Positions 22,701 to 31,042 of a DNA stretch of 64,000 bases are shown here, in pieces. Below the pieces are notes generated by a model, which was not told the DNA's origin, made no database searches, and saw nothing but the letters and a program-made list of their open reading frames with translations. A program made the translations under genes and the position numbers. Each line of letters starts with the position of its first letter. Position 1 is the first letter of the stretch. Source of the DNA: Sipunculus nudus (Eukaryota > Annelida > Sipuncula > Golfingiida > Sipunculidae); the NCBI GenBank assembly GCA_026874595.1, contig CM049316.1, positions 27,017,339 through 27,081,338 of the forward strand, read 5' to 3'.

Positions 22701-25379
22701 ATGTCATGAAAACTGGTTGTAGACGGTTGTGGTAAAAATCGGAATATACATTCACTAATTTTTTTATTAAATACATGACACCTTTTTAATTAGTATTGGT
22801 CAAATAATTTCAAATTTCAAAAAATTTCTCATTCCTGAACAAAATTTCTGGATCACAATCCTCAGATAGATGATGACAGTAAAAAAAACATAAATTTATT
22901 TAGTTATTTCTCATAAATATAGAACAGAACAAACCGATCAAAGCTTGTCGTATATTTAAGCTATTATTATTATTGATGGAAAACGTTGTTTTTTTTTTGT
23001 CTGTAGGCAGGAAATGTGACCCGGAAGATCGAACATTTCCGGGGCAAGAATCTACTGCTGGCACATGGGACCGCCGATGGTAACACCTCCGCTTGCACGC
23101 ACATATTTACCGGGGGGGGGGGGGGGGGCAATGACAGACACTAGCTGGAAACAGAACAAGGACCCACTATTCACGGGGTCGACTTTTCAAGTATTCATTA
23201 AAGAGAGATGTGATACATATAAACCCTGTACCTAGACGCCATTCATATAGGTTATACTCTCATACGCACACACGTGCAGGAATGTCATCCTGCGGATTCT
23301 GTTTCCCCATTATTCACTAGATACAATAAATTCCTCATATGGTGAACCAATTAATTCCGATCATTTACACCTTGGACCGATGTGTGTGTACGAACTACTA
23401 TGTTAGTTGAAAACAATTTCATTTGCTATGTATGTCGGTTTAGATCATTTGACTATGGATAATTCAGTGTTAGAACATTAATGGTATATCACTCTCATTA
23501 CTGAATTAATCATCAGACTCGGTAAAATCTAAGTAATATTTGAAACATTTTAACAGTCCAAACATCTGTCATATGTTACCATGAAGACACCCACCTGTGT
23601 GACCTACTTTTTATTTCAGATAACGTCCATTTCCTCACGACGGCAAAACTTGTGAAGGCCTTGGCGGAAGCCGAGATTCAGTTCAACTTACTTGTAAGAA
23701 AATCAAATGAAATATTATATGATAAATTACCATTCGCTATCTGGTATGCCTTCTCATAGAAAACGCTTGGTAAAGGTTATGTATATTTTGTATATTTTAA
23801 GCAGAAGTGAAAATCTGGGAGGTATGTGCGTGTTGGAGAGAGTCTTGAAAAATAATCTGATGAAGCTGGTCTTAACTTCTTCAAGATCAAGCTGCCTTTC
23901 TGTCTCTCTGCGTGTTTTTTTGTTTGTTTGAGTAAAGGATATCTCAGAATGATATGAGAGATTCTCTGTACCCTAATATGGACAAAGAATAATATGCGTA
24001 ATCTGGAGTTTTTTTTAATCCGACAATATAACTCCGGTGGATAAAGTATAGACACCGTTCAGAGAGTTTATTAAGAACAGATTAAATCTTTGTGGTCATT
24101 TGTAGGAGAGTTTTGATAAGATAAATCTAAACGATGACTCAGACAAAATTTGAATTATCAGAGTTAAAGGGCCACTAAAGTGGACCACATGTGCAGATTG
24201 CTCCAAAAGAATATAGACATATTCCTTTCATATATGATGTTTCTGCTGCAGTGTGTTCACCTTTGTGTTCAGAGTACTTCTCATTCTGTAATTTTACACA
24301 TTTATTTATTGAATCAAGTGTGCCATTCCACGCAGATCGGAAAACTGTGCCACGCCAAAACAGACATGTCTGCCAAATCACTCTTCTTTTAAAAGAGTTG
24401 CTCTTTTTTGAGAATGTAATGAAAATGAGGCTTATTACTCTTTTGTCACTTTTTTAGCAACACTGTTTACAAATTTGCAATTTTTCTCCGGCTTTACCTG
24501 TCCATTTAGAAAAAGAACGGGACACTTCGCAAGTTTTGTGTGTGCAAATGTCTAGCATGTATCATAACATGTAGAAAATGCCCTTATCTTCCTGCAGGGA
24601 GGGGGACCTGCACTATGTCTGTTTCTGACTTTTGAAACAATATATACACATACGTAGTATGCTATTCACAGACTGCAGTTCAATATTTAGTCTGTGATAA
24701 AAATAAGTGATTGCTTCTAATTTTAGTCTTTCTTTCACTCTTTATACCAAAGAAGGTTCCTCTTTTTTCCAGGTACTTACTTTTTTTCGGTCATTTACCT
24801 TTTCCAGACCTAAAGGATTCCGACTTGAGCAACTTTATAATAATTAAATTCAGAGAATGTTTCACAATCCCACAAAGCGGAAGCATAAATGCTTACATTT
24901 TTTAAGTGGAATTTAATTGCTCGTAGCAATTATAACTCATTAACGAACAATACTTATGCCGTTCCCATTTTTCATGGATCCTTTTTGCTATTGAGGACAA
25001 AGTCATCGGTAATGTTTTTAATTTGCGCTCGTATCGATTCCTTAAAATAATCCTAAAAGGTATGGAAATGGGACTAAATGTTGTGTTGATTATATGCAAC
25101 ATTTCAAGAACTGAAACAAGTTTTTGTATTTTTCCTTCCCTTTTAATATTTGAATTTAAAATAGTCCGATATCCCCATATTTATTTTGTTTTACAGTCAG
25201 TAGAACAATTGATATTTTCAGTGGCCTTATTGGTCTTCGATAATTCTAAGTTGTTATATTTTCAGGTTTATCCGGATCGGAACCACGCTGTCCGAAGCGG
25301 TAACAGACATCTGCATCGGGCATTTACTAGGTTTCTGCTGCGAAAGTGCTGGGGCATAACACCACGTGGACTGTCTTAG
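4471..25379 (+). CDS. DPP4-like: Dipeptidyl peptidase 4-like serine exopeptidase (24-exon gene, 788 aa)
   Basis: This is a type II membrane prolyl dipeptidyl peptidase of family S9B, which removes X-Pro or X-Ala dipeptides from peptide N-termini at the cell surface. Threading 24 GT-AG exons with matching phases gives 2367 coding bases and 788 residues (human DPP4 has 766). Residues 1-11 are cytoplasmic and about 12-31 are the signal anchor. A beta-propeller follows (about 60-520) with WRHSY at 134-138 and DWVYEEE ending at Glu224. The C-terminal part is an alpha/beta hydrolase with YGGPGS at 565-570, GGSYGG around Ser648, HGTADDNVHF with Asp726, and His758 in DRNHAV. The Ser-Asp spacing (78) and Asp-His spacing (32) equal those of human DPP4. 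The start is the first ATG after an in-frame TGA at 4459-4461. Odd points are GWSYGG changed to GGSYGG, the residue aligned with human Trp659 being Arg677, and Tyr666 being His684. An active enzyme with altered specificity is likely. DPP6/DPP10 are excluded because the nucleophile serine is kept. Confidence 0.95.
4996..5094 (+). CDS. DPP4-like: DPP4-like exon 2
   Basis: Encodes residues 42-74 and ends with FFSLTWIK, matching the Leu-Tyr-Ser-Leu-Arg-Trp-Ile start of the human propeller. The acceptor is TTTCAG, the donor GTGAGA, and phase 1 is kept. Confidence 0.92.
5634..5905. repeat. GC-rich foldback element in DPP4-like intron 2
   Basis: The ends are imperfect inverted repeats: TTTACCGGGCACGGTATGCGG on the left against CCGCATTCCAGGTAAAC on the right. 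Internal CGCGGTATG and CCGCGCGCGGTATG blocks also pair with each other. The segment is far more CpG-rich than the surrounding intron. A MITE-like insertion is the simplest reading. Confidence 0.5.
8308..8405 (+). CDS. DPP4-like: DPP4-like exon 3
   Basis: Encodes residues 75-107, including IAANGDLQIFDLETN, a propeller-blade strand pattern equivalent to the human Asn-Ile-Leu-Val-Phe-Asn strand. It has an NTT sequon. The donor is GTGAGT and the exon ends in phase 0. A 3.2-kb intron with a GC-rich foldback element precedes it. Confidence 0.92.
9180..9550. other. GC-richer segment open on both strands in intron 3
   Basis: Overlapping reading frames of 95 codons (+, 9182-9469) and 124 codons (-, 9178-9552) run through this segment. 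I recognise neither product. The minus-strand frame is rich in Arg, Gln and Pro. It could be a fragment of an inserted element. Splice junctions of the DPP4-like gene skip it. Confidence 0.3.
9581..9835. repeat. MITE-like element, left end only
   Basis: Begins TACAGTAGAAACC at a TA, like the starts of the elements at 13718 and 51425. It continues with GTGGCC/GTGGTC-rich sequence. I could not find a matching right inverted end, so this may be truncated. Confidence 0.4.
10145..10219 (+). CDS. DPP4-like: DPP4-like exon 4
   Basis: Encodes residues 108-132, with the YYVSSDHRFILFEND strand matching the human Ser-Pro-Asp-Gly-Gln-Phe-Ile-Leu-Leu-Glu segment. It is in phase 0 at both ends. An alternative acceptor 6 bases downstream (CACAG) would drop two residues. 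Confidence 0.9.
10754..10818 (+). CDS. DPP4-like: DPP4-like exon 5 with conserved WRHSY
   Basis: Encodes residues 133-153. VWRHSYRSWFQIYD aligns with the human segment that contains Arg125, a substrate-contact residue, here Arg135. The donor is GTAAGT after an incomplete codon (phase 2). Confidence 0.93.
11342..11397. repeat. (CT)n microsatellite
   Basis: A CT/TC run of about 56 bases in DPP4-like intron 5, with one ATT interruption near its start. Confidence 0.95.
11464..11625 (+). repeat. Interspersed repeat starting CAGGGGCGGATCC
   Basis: Starts CAGGGGCGGATCCGGGATTT and continues with AGGTCCCCAGGTC and CACAAAATTGGTCATAAACCC. The same order recurs at 19077-19225. Shorter related starts are at 6719 and 14721. 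The start resembles ends of hAT-type non-autonomous elements, but the class is an inference. Confidence 0.55.
11776..11860 (+). CDS. DPP4-like: DPP4-like exon 6
   Basis: Encodes residues 154-182. QYARWAPSSNAL matches the human Thr-Gln-Trp-Val-Thr-Trp-Ser-Pro region. The acceptor at 11774-11775 (TTCCAG) was chosen over the AG 4 bases downstream because only it keeps this frame. It ends in phase 0 before GTTAGC. Confidence 0.9.
12031..12260 (+). repeat. SINE-like retroposon copy
   Basis: The segment runs from a GGTCGAGGGGTAAAACACTCGG head through GTGTGGCTATGAGA and a TTTTCTCCGGGTTCTCCCG block to an A/T-rich tail with AATAAAG. The GTGGCTATGAGA core is shared with the tRNA-like element on the minus strand at 54020-54185. 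It lies in DPP4-like intron 6. Confidence 0.5.
12336..12456 (+). CDS. DPP4-like: DPP4-like exon 7, first part of the Glu clamp
   Basis: Encodes residues 183-222, ending GIPDWVYE. This is the start of the helix that carries the double-Glu motif anchoring the substrate N-terminus. It ends in phase 1, splitting the Glu223 codon. The donor is GTAGGG. Confidence 0.94.
12640..13070. repeat. Segment rich in AGGTAC/GTACCT units
   Basis: Many short CAGGTAC, GTACCTG and GGTACAGG units occur in both orientations, for example GTACAGGTACAGGTACTC near 13036. The arrangement gives local hairpin potential. It lies in DPP4-like intron 7. I could not assign an element type. Confidence 0.4.
13289..13449 (+). 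CDS. DPP4-like: DPP4-like exon 8, Glu223/Glu224
   Basis: Encodes residues 223-276. It completes the Glu-Glu-Glu motif at 222-224, equivalent to human 204-206, and continues with AIYWSPSSDRLVYAKFN, the standard next propeller strand. It ends YPK in phase 0 before GTACAC. Confidence 0.94.
13676..13719. repeat. (AT)n microsatellite
   Basis: An AT dinucleotide run immediately beside the inverted-repeat element at 13718-13897. A shorter run lies at 13490-13509. Confidence 0.95.
13718..13897. mobile_element. Pogo/mariner-like MITE with intact inverted ends
   Basis: About 180 bp, starting TACAGTGGAACCCC and ending GGGGTTCCACTGTA, so the terminal inverted repeats match over about 14 bases and end at TA. 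Internal GTGGTCGTAATT units pair with each other. Such ends are typical of non-autonomous relatives of pogo/Tigger elements. It has no coding capacity. Confidence 0.75.
14096..14208 (+). CDS. DPP4-like: DPP4-like exon 9
   Basis: Encodes residues 277-313, starting AGYLVPGTNTRVTLYMVNL, the counterpart of human Ala-Gly-Ala-Val-Asn-Pro-Thr-Val-Lys. The acceptor is TTCCAG and the exon ends in phase 2 before GTGAGT. Confidence 0.92.
14574..14694 (+). CDS. DPP4-like: DPP4-like exon 10
   Basis: Encodes residues 314-354. DYYYVRVTWAN matches human Asp-His-Tyr-Leu-Cys-Asp-Val-Thr-Trp-Ala, followed by an NFTS sequon and the ICDTGASC cysteine pair. The donor is GTAAGA in phase 0. Confidence 0.92.
15734..15769 (+). 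CDS. DPP4-like: DPP4-like exon 11 (36-nt micro-exon)
   Basis: Encodes residues 355-366 (HMERTQVGGWVS), the counterpart of human His-Ile-Glu-Met-Ser-Thr-Thr-Gly-Trp-Val. Strong TTTCCAG acceptor and GTAAGC donor, phase 0 at both ends, so skipping it would stay in frame. Easily missed by automated prediction. Confidence 0.88.
15999..16050. repeat. Imperfect (AT)n microsatellite
   Basis: A TATA-rich run with a few interruptions in DPP4-like intron 11. Confidence 0.9.
16268..16375 (+). CDS. DPP4-like: DPP4-like exon 12
   Basis: Encodes residues 367-402, with ILWLEGGDAYLTVLPRN in the place of human Phe-Thr-Leu-Asp-Gly-Asn-Ser-Phe-Tyr-Lys. The acceptor is TTACAG, the donor GTAAGT, and both ends are in phase 0. 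Confidence 0.9.
16870..16888. repeat. Poly-G run
   Basis: An uninterrupted run of about 18 G that follows AGGGGCGTAGCGAAGGCCC, a repeat start related to the CAGGGGCGGATCC family. Comparable G or C runs lie near 4235, 7030, 14934, 23112, 30104, 38438, 52896, 57378 and 57737. Confidence 0.85.
17479..17567 (+). CDS. DPP4-like: DPP4-like exon 13
   Basis: Encodes residues 403-431. GQVTFLTQGEAEVSSV matches the human Phe-Ile-Thr-Lys-Gly-Thr-Trp-Glu-Val strand. It ends in phase 2 before GTAATA. Reading through would meet TAA at once. Confidence 0.9.
17992..18039 (+). CDS. DPP4-like: DPP4-like exon 14 (48 nt)
   Basis: Encodes residues 432-447. FYTSTNGDPRKRHLF is equivalent to human Tyr-Ile-Ser-Asn-Glu ... 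Gly-Gly-Arg-Asn-Leu-Tyr. The acceptor is CTGCAG, the donor GTAATC, and phase 2 is kept. Confidence 0.88.
18744..18922 (+). CDS. DPP4-like: DPP4-like exon 15, cysteine-rich propeller blade
   Basis: Encodes residues 448-507. CLTCGEGPQCEY and the later RRTCAGPGVP keep the cysteine spacing of human Cys444/447/454/472, and GKYFRRTCAGPG matches the human Ala-Lys-Tyr-Tyr-Gln-Leu-Arg-Cys-Ser-Gly-Pro-Gly segment. It ends in phase 1. Confidence 0.94.
19077..19225 (+). repeat. Second CAGGGGCGGATCC interspersed repeat
   Basis: Same ordered blocks as the copy at 11464-11625: CAGGGGCGGATCCAGGATTT, GAAAAGGAGGGGTCC, AGGTCACCAG, GCAAAATTGGTCTGAAACCC. It sits in DPP4-like intron 15. Confidence 0.6.
19663..19761 (+). 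CDS. DPP4-like: DPP4-like exon 16
   Basis: Encodes residues 508-540. EVLEDNSALKERL matches human Val-Leu-Glu-Asp-Asn-Ser-Ala-Leu. The donor at 19762 (GTGGGT) was chosen over GTGATA 4 bases later because it alone gives the phase needed for the Trp-Ala-Ile-Met-Tyr-Leu-Pro-Pro frame of the next exon. Confidence 0.85.
20510..20579 (+). CDS. DPP4-like: DPP4-like exon 17
   Basis: Encodes residues 541-563. WAIMYLPPNFNSSKQYPVIV is the first hydrolase-domain strand (human Met-Ile-Leu-Pro-Pro-His-Phe-Asp-Lys-Ser-Lys-Lys-Tyr-Pro). It contains an NSS sequon and ends in phase 2 before GTAAGT. Confidence 0.93.
21212..21406 (+). CDS. DPP4-like: DPP4-like exon 18, oxyanion Tyr565
   Basis: Encodes residues 564-628. 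TYGGPGSQ carries the oxyanion-hole tyrosine (human Tyr547, here 83 residues before the nucleophile as in human). It continues with AAVDGRGTRARGD and IGTIEVEDQ, both family signatures. Confidence 0.95.
21663..21717 (+). CDS. DPP4-like: DPP4-like exon 19, up to the nucleophile elbow
   Basis: Encodes residues 629-647, ending MAIWGG in phase 0 before GTAAGC. The residue just before the nucleophile is Gly647, where the family motif normally has Trp (GWSYGG). Confidence 0.93.
21869..21968 (+). CDS. DPP4-like: DPP4-like exon 20, catalytic Ser648
   Basis: Encodes residues 648-680 and opens with SYGGYV, so the nucleophile serine is the first codon of the exon. The S1-pocket positions aligned with human Val656, Trp659 and Tyr662 are Leu674, Arg677 and Tyr680. 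Ser667 replaces human Cys649. Confidence 0.94.
22371..22435 (+). CDS. DPP4-like: DPP4-like exon 21
   Basis: Encodes residues 681-702. HTERFMGYATPEDNQEGY matches human Tyr-Thr-Glu-Arg-Tyr-Met-Gly-Leu-Pro-Thr-Pro-Glu-Asp-Asn. His684 sits where human has the S1-pocket Tyr666. It ends in phase 0 before GTTTGT. Confidence 0.93.
23007..23079 (+). CDS. DPP4-like: DPP4-like exon 22, catalytic Asp726
   Basis: Encodes residues 703-726, ending LLLAHGTAD with the charge-relay aspartate. It carries an NVT sequon. It ends in phase 1 before GTAACA, close to a G-run in the following intron. Confidence 0.94.
23620..23693 (+). CDS. DPP4-like: DPP4-like exon 23
   Basis: Encodes residues 727-751, starting DNVHF as in human (the conserved Asn710 is here Asn728, and Val711 is Val729). 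TAKLVKALAEAEIQF matches the following helix. Phase 0 before GTAAGA. Confidence 0.94.
25266..25379 (+). CDS. DPP4-like: DPP4-like exon 24, catalytic His758 and stop
   Basis: Encodes residues 752-788 and the TAG stop. VYPDRNHAVRSG carries the catalytic histidine, then HRAFTRFLLRKCWG forms the last helix. The terminal Cys779 has lost its human partner position (Ser667). The acceptor is TTTTCAG. Confidence 0.94.
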   Translation, partial: VYPDRNHAVRSGNRHLHRAFTRFLLRKCWGITPRGLS

Positions 25380-28300
25380 TCACAAGAAAAGATGGACATT
25401 TTGGCTCCTATAATACTTAAACATATAAAGAACATTTGGAAATGTATAAAGAAATATTTATATAATGTTGTATACATATGATGTGTTATGATCGCCATAA
25501 ATCTGTTATTCTTTAGATCAATAATAATCAATTCAATGTTCCCGCAAGTGTGTTCATGTTTTATTGCACTTATTACCTCCGCCATATCAGGAGGGTTTGC
25601 GTTCATCCCAATGCATACGCGTGTGTGTGTTTATATGATTGTTAACATAATACCTAAGCTAAATGTTCATAAAGAACTATTGACTTCAACTATAAGGCAT
25701 TTGTACCAAAGTCCCGGTGACCTATACTCCTGCGGGCTAAGGGGCAAATGCATGTTTTCAACATGGATCGTTTGAACAGGACTGGACATGTATTCTAGGA
25801 GCTAAGAGACAAAAAAGACGTTTGAGCACCTCAGAAGTTAAGACGCGTCAGTAAAATTACATAAAAAGGGCGAGGTTTCTCAAGAATGGCTGTAGCTGTC
25901 ATTACAACATTCGATTGTGCATTGCCGATCATGTGACCAATTCGCAAAATGTACTTTCGTCAAACTTCTTCCTGCCCTAGATGACATTTTTTCATTATTG
26001 TCCCATACAAGTATGTATGTCATGGTTGATTAAGCAGCTACCTAGATGGAAACCCTAAAATAATCGAGTTTTCTGTGCGTCCTATTGTAATTTGGTCCAT
26101 TTGTCTGAAAGAGTGGTCCCTATTAGAGAATGAGTCCTATCAGATTTCAAACATGAAAAATATTCAATATGGCTGCCAGGGGGTAAAATAATATTTTCTA
26201 TAACGATCCATTCCAGCCATTGCTCTGAAATTTTACATGATGATTGTTCCCTATGTGAGCATATACACTATCTAATTTTGTGCATGTCAAATATCAAATA
26301 GACCTGCCTGACAGCTATCTATTTTCTCTAGAATTGTTCCAGCTTTTATCTACTTACTGTTCCCGAAGATAGGATGTATATGTTATATCTTGATATTACG
26401 GTATTACCGAATATTTACGGTACCGCCAGAGGGCGACACGTATTTGTGTGTGTGAACAGTTGGAACGGCCATGATGGAATAAAGTGATGTTGTGTTCTAC
26501 CCGTCTGGAGTTTTACTGACTTTAACCGGCCACTAAGTCATAATAGTATATAAATAAAATTTGGAACCCATCAGGAATTAATCTACCATTGCTGCCAGAC
26601 AGGTTTCTTATATTCCCTCTTGCACACATTACCTTAAGAGCTGCTTAAAAGTTTGCCCAAATATATCTAAAGATCGCTTTGTATTAGAAGATGTATACCT
26701 TTGAGTCCGTTAAAATACACCATCCACAGTGGAAATGACTGAGGCGACTCACGATTGCTTAATTCACTGGGGAAACGGTTGACAAGTCTAATTACCACAA
26801 TGGCGGTGAGTTTAAATCCGTACTGAACTGTGTCAGATAAGAAATAAGACACAGAATATACAAGAAAGTTTAGAGGTTGCCCAGAAAGAGGTTAAATATT
26901 TGAAAGAAGATAATATAGAATAAGAAAAGAGGATGTAACTGCTAGAGGTAAAATTAGATCAGAGTTAAAAAAGTTGACATCAGTTAAACAAGAAATGAAC
27001 TATGCTTAAAACAAACAAGAGAGGCACAGCCGTGAATATAACATACAGAGTGAAAGGGGTGAAAGAGAAGAAGGGAGAAATAAAACGTCAAACTGTGATA
27101 AAATTGTTAAAACAACAAGGTGCTTGAAGAGCCGTGCCACTGAATAAAAAGACGAAGGTGGCACGGAGAACCTTACAGTGGATAGACAGAAAATCCAAGA
27201 CAACCATGCAAATTGATTCATTCATTCTAGTTTGTATCAGAAATATACCTATTGTACATCAAATGTGTATTTATGGGTAAAAATGGTCTCTACTATTACA
27301 GGGAGTAAGTAACCCTCATATCCTTTACATCATTCTTTTCAGTTAAAGTTTATTTTAAAATAAATATATTTTTGTCCCCGTCAGCTTCATTCGAGATGGC
27401 AATTGCCTGAGCTAGATCTCCAGCCTCATATAAACACCTTTGCCAAACACGCCTCATTTGATTTTTTTGTTCAAGTGTGTCCTTGACTGGGGATTTATAT
27501 ATAATATATCATGTTTAGCACTTATGCTGGATATTAAATAATTGCAAAATACGAGTTAATAAAAACACTTGATTGCAACATTTTATTTTATTTCACGTCA
27601 TTTCAAGGTATACGCATATTTTGCTTTACCAAAACCTTGGTAAGATGCAATTTTGTTAGGTTTTATAGGTACTCATTTCTAAGGATGGACCCAATTTGTA
27701 GTTTATTAAATCTCGTAAGATAAGTAATATTTGGGAGATCCTTTTCCAACCCCTTTTACCTTAACCTCATTTACTGAACAGATCGCTGAATATTATAACA
27801 GCGATCTTGTATAAGCCCTATGCACACCACTTCCACCCCACCCCCCTCCAACAAACTCCTTTCCATCATCCTTCTGTATTTGGTCTAGAAAATCATAGGC
27901 TGTTTTCATGTCATGAAATAACACATTTTTTTGGAATTATTTCGGGAACATGAATCCGCGTGGCCATTGCTTTATAAGTAGTTATGGTTATAGTATAAGT
28001 TCGACTTGTGTCCATATTTGTTAGCAGTCCATGATAGGACAAAGCGTATGGGTAACCGGGCCGACGTTGCGTACACGATTCTCATCGATATATCGGTAGA
28101 GTAATACACTGCCTTTTAAGGCAGCCATGGAACACGTATATGATAATAGTTGTATTCCCCATTAGAAGCTCGCTTGTAAGTTGTATATTATTACTAATTT
28201 TTTTAAAATGCTAATCCTTGGTAGATGTGTATTCAGGCATGACATATATGACATAAGGCATGTCAGATTATTACCCTGGCAAGACAAATATTGGCGTGTA

Positions 28301-29930
28301 TTGCATAAAAAACCCGATTCAAAGGCTTTTAGCATTATGCCTTATTATCCGCCTACTGCACTATAGTAAGTATTCAGACATGGAGAACACTAAAGACGTT
28401 AAAGCCTCGACCTTACTATAAATATTTATGCACAATGTAATGTATTTGTTTAGTTGACACGTAATGTCGCCGAACAATCAATCAGTAGATGGTACCTTAA
28501 TGATTAAATTATTTCGACTGACTACTCATTCCTTCCCAATAAGCCCAGGACTCCGTCATAATGAGCACACAGGTTTTCGTAACAAGTTTTTGAACAGGTT
28601 TTCCCTATATGTTCATATTGTAACAGGGGTCTAGTTAGTATTGGTGCATGTTTCACACTTCTTACAGGAGAGGCGTAGAAATAGAAATGGCGAGGAGATA
28701 CGACTTTTTATGGGTAAACCTCTTTTAACATTTCATATTCAAAAATATATACACATATTTTAAATTAGCACTTAAGTAAAGCAGTTACATAATGTGGAAG
28801 TACAATTATAACCAGGGGCGTCAATTTGCAGTTTCGCCTAATTTGCCCACACATATATATTTGTTGGTAAAAGTAGGTTGCATGTTCATTTTTGTGGGAA
28901 AACTGCATTAAACATGATTTTATGAGGGACTTTTTATTTTCATTTCTTAAAAAGGCTTTAAGTGTGATAAGTTTGTGTACAGGTATTGTACATACAATTG
29001 GAGAAGTACAAGTTTATTTATCATGTGTGCTCAATAATATCACTATGACCATGCCAAAAGTCGGTCCATCAATGTCTTCACAACTTTCTATTATTTTCTA
29101 ATCATATTTGTGAAATCTAAACCAAGAACAAATTGCAAACGCGTAAAAGTTACTTCAGATTTATGCATGATATACAAATCAATTTGTAAATCGTTTAATA
29201 TTATAAAAAATATCCCTGAACTCACTATATCCTGTTACAATTCTCTGCATGCTTTCCAGTGGTAATCAGCTATTAGATTTAAAAACTAATCCTTGCTCTT
29301 ACAAAATTATCATACAGGAAAAATTCACAGATGAGCATGGGTCTTTGGGCCCTTGTTTTCTTAATCGGCCAACTGTCTGTTTAACTTTATTGAGTCTTTC
29401 ACAAAATGTTACCTTATCAAATACCAATTTAATTCTGCAAAAAAAAGATACTCTGGAATTAACTTCTGATGTCAGATTCATGTTTTCATAAGCCATGATA
29501 TATACCACATGCTCAAAGTTAATATAATTTTATTACATTGAAAATGTAATTATAAATATCAAACGATTCCATGCCTCTGAGCTTCAACGCATTAGAGAAA
29601 TATTAGATAAAAATTACTTTTATATACTAATCAACCATAGATAGAAAAAAAGTAAATTTGCTTGCGCCAGTATGAACATTCGAGGTTTTGTGTCAGTCGA
29701 CTTTATACAGCAATGCCTGTCTTTTAAACTTAAGCTGAGTGCATGGAATGAGTGAAATGAATGTGCTGTCTCTCTCTATATATACTGCATCATGCAGAAG
29801 TGTATCGGTTAAGATCATGAGTATCGTTATGATCTGCGAACTGTTTGGGGCTTCTATATAGGTTTATCAATATCAAGTCACCGGTTGCAGCATGTCACTG
29901 AAGTGAGTCGCACTTGTCACATTTGTTCTC
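25380..29930. other. Intergenic region between the two host genes
   Basis: I see no convincing coding exon. The first part should be the 3' UTR of the DPP4-like gene. The remainder is AT-rich single-copy-looking DNA with short open frames that have no recognisable domains. The promoter and 5' UTR of the second gene should lie at its right end. Confidence 0.5.
26478..26483 (+). terminator. Candidate polyadenylation signal of the DPP4-like gene
   Basis: An AATAAA followed within 15 bases by a GT-rich stretch (GTGATGTTGTGTT), about 1.1 kb after the stop codon. Another AATAAA lies near 26552. Which is used cannot be decided from the sequence. Confidence 0.3.
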
Positions 29931-30066
29931 ATGCGTCATATTGTAAAATATTGGTGCAAAACTCTTCTGTTCGTCTTATGCGTTTTACCTGATATACACT
30001 CATTACAGGCGGTATTTCTTGTGGCATTGTACCACTCAAGTGCTTTGTCCGAGGCTGCTGCCTATG
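29931..30066 (+). CDS. Sushi-protein gene exon 1: signal peptide
   Basis: Encodes residues 1-45: a basic n-region (MRHIVKYWCK), a hydrophobic core and a PDIHS-LQA cleavage-like site. A second hydrophobic stretch (AVFLVALYH) follows. It ends in phase 1 before GTAAGT. A TTACAG inside the exon could act as an acceptor, but the only upstream ATG exon (29893) has an incompatible phase. Confidence 0.65.
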
Positions 30067-30986
30067 GTAAGTACATTTTCTTACGTGTTAATAACACGTA
30101 ACACGGGGGGGGGGGGGATTTCAGATTACCCCCAGGAATCACATGAGAAAAATTCAGATTACCCCTAAATACTGAAATAAGATTGGATCCCGGTGTATAA
30201 TTCCCATCCTTGCACCAAGAAGAGCGCTCGGTCAGACAAACCTTCACCCAAGCAGGGTAAATATGGAGTAAAACTTAACATTTTTAGAACACGAGTCTCA
30301 GCAGGGTTGACCTTGCTGTTAGCAGTGAGAATGTAATACATGCACCCACTGGCTTACACGATCGCGCATGGGCTGTGGCTAATAGACCCAATACGGTGGG
30401 TCACACATGTGCTGCGTCCTTAAAGGTGTCCATTCATCTAGCTTTTGAAGAAGAATTAATGTGATTTCTTGCTTCTTCTGTGTATATATCAATGATCTAA
30501 GGGTAATTTTGGTTTTGAAAAGTTCTTATAACACCTTCGTGAAGACTGTATGAACTTGTTTATCAACACATGTTTGTAAACACAGCAATGTTGACAAATG
30601 GTAAAAACATGTAACCTAAGGTGGTAGGTTGCAAAAATGCGGAGGTAGAAAGGTCATGTGTTGCAAAACGCCATTTGTAAAGATTTGGCTTATCTGACCT
30701 GCTGTCAGATGCCATTGTTTAATTTGTTTTGGTTATTTTGGCGGGCCCCTACATATTATGAACACATTTATATAAACAAAACAAGCAGCCTGTGTGCAGG
30801 GATATCCACTTTTCTTACCTATTTTCATTAAAGCTCCAAGGGATTACCTTTAGTTTATAACGGTCAGATAGGTGATTTGGCCCTTTAAATCTCGGCTGAG
30901 GGCCCTGGACCTATCTTTACAAAATCATTGCAAAAGCATCTAAATGTAATACCGTTTGGCCCAAAGGATCGTAATGTTTGTCTAGC

Positions 30987-31042
<56 letters not shown>

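Noticed and set aside
4471-25379. DPP6/DPP10-like non-enzymatic assignment
   Set aside because: Those lack the nucleophile serine; here Ser648 and the rest of the triad are present.
28181-28366. Possible exon between the two genes
   Set aside because: No domain, no strong paired splice sites in a compatible phase with either gene.
29893-29903. Upstream first exon (ATGTCACTGAA followed by GTGAGT) for the sushi-protein gene
   Set aside because: It ends in phase 2, which would put the next exon into a frame that does not join exon 2; the continuous exon from 29931 fits.
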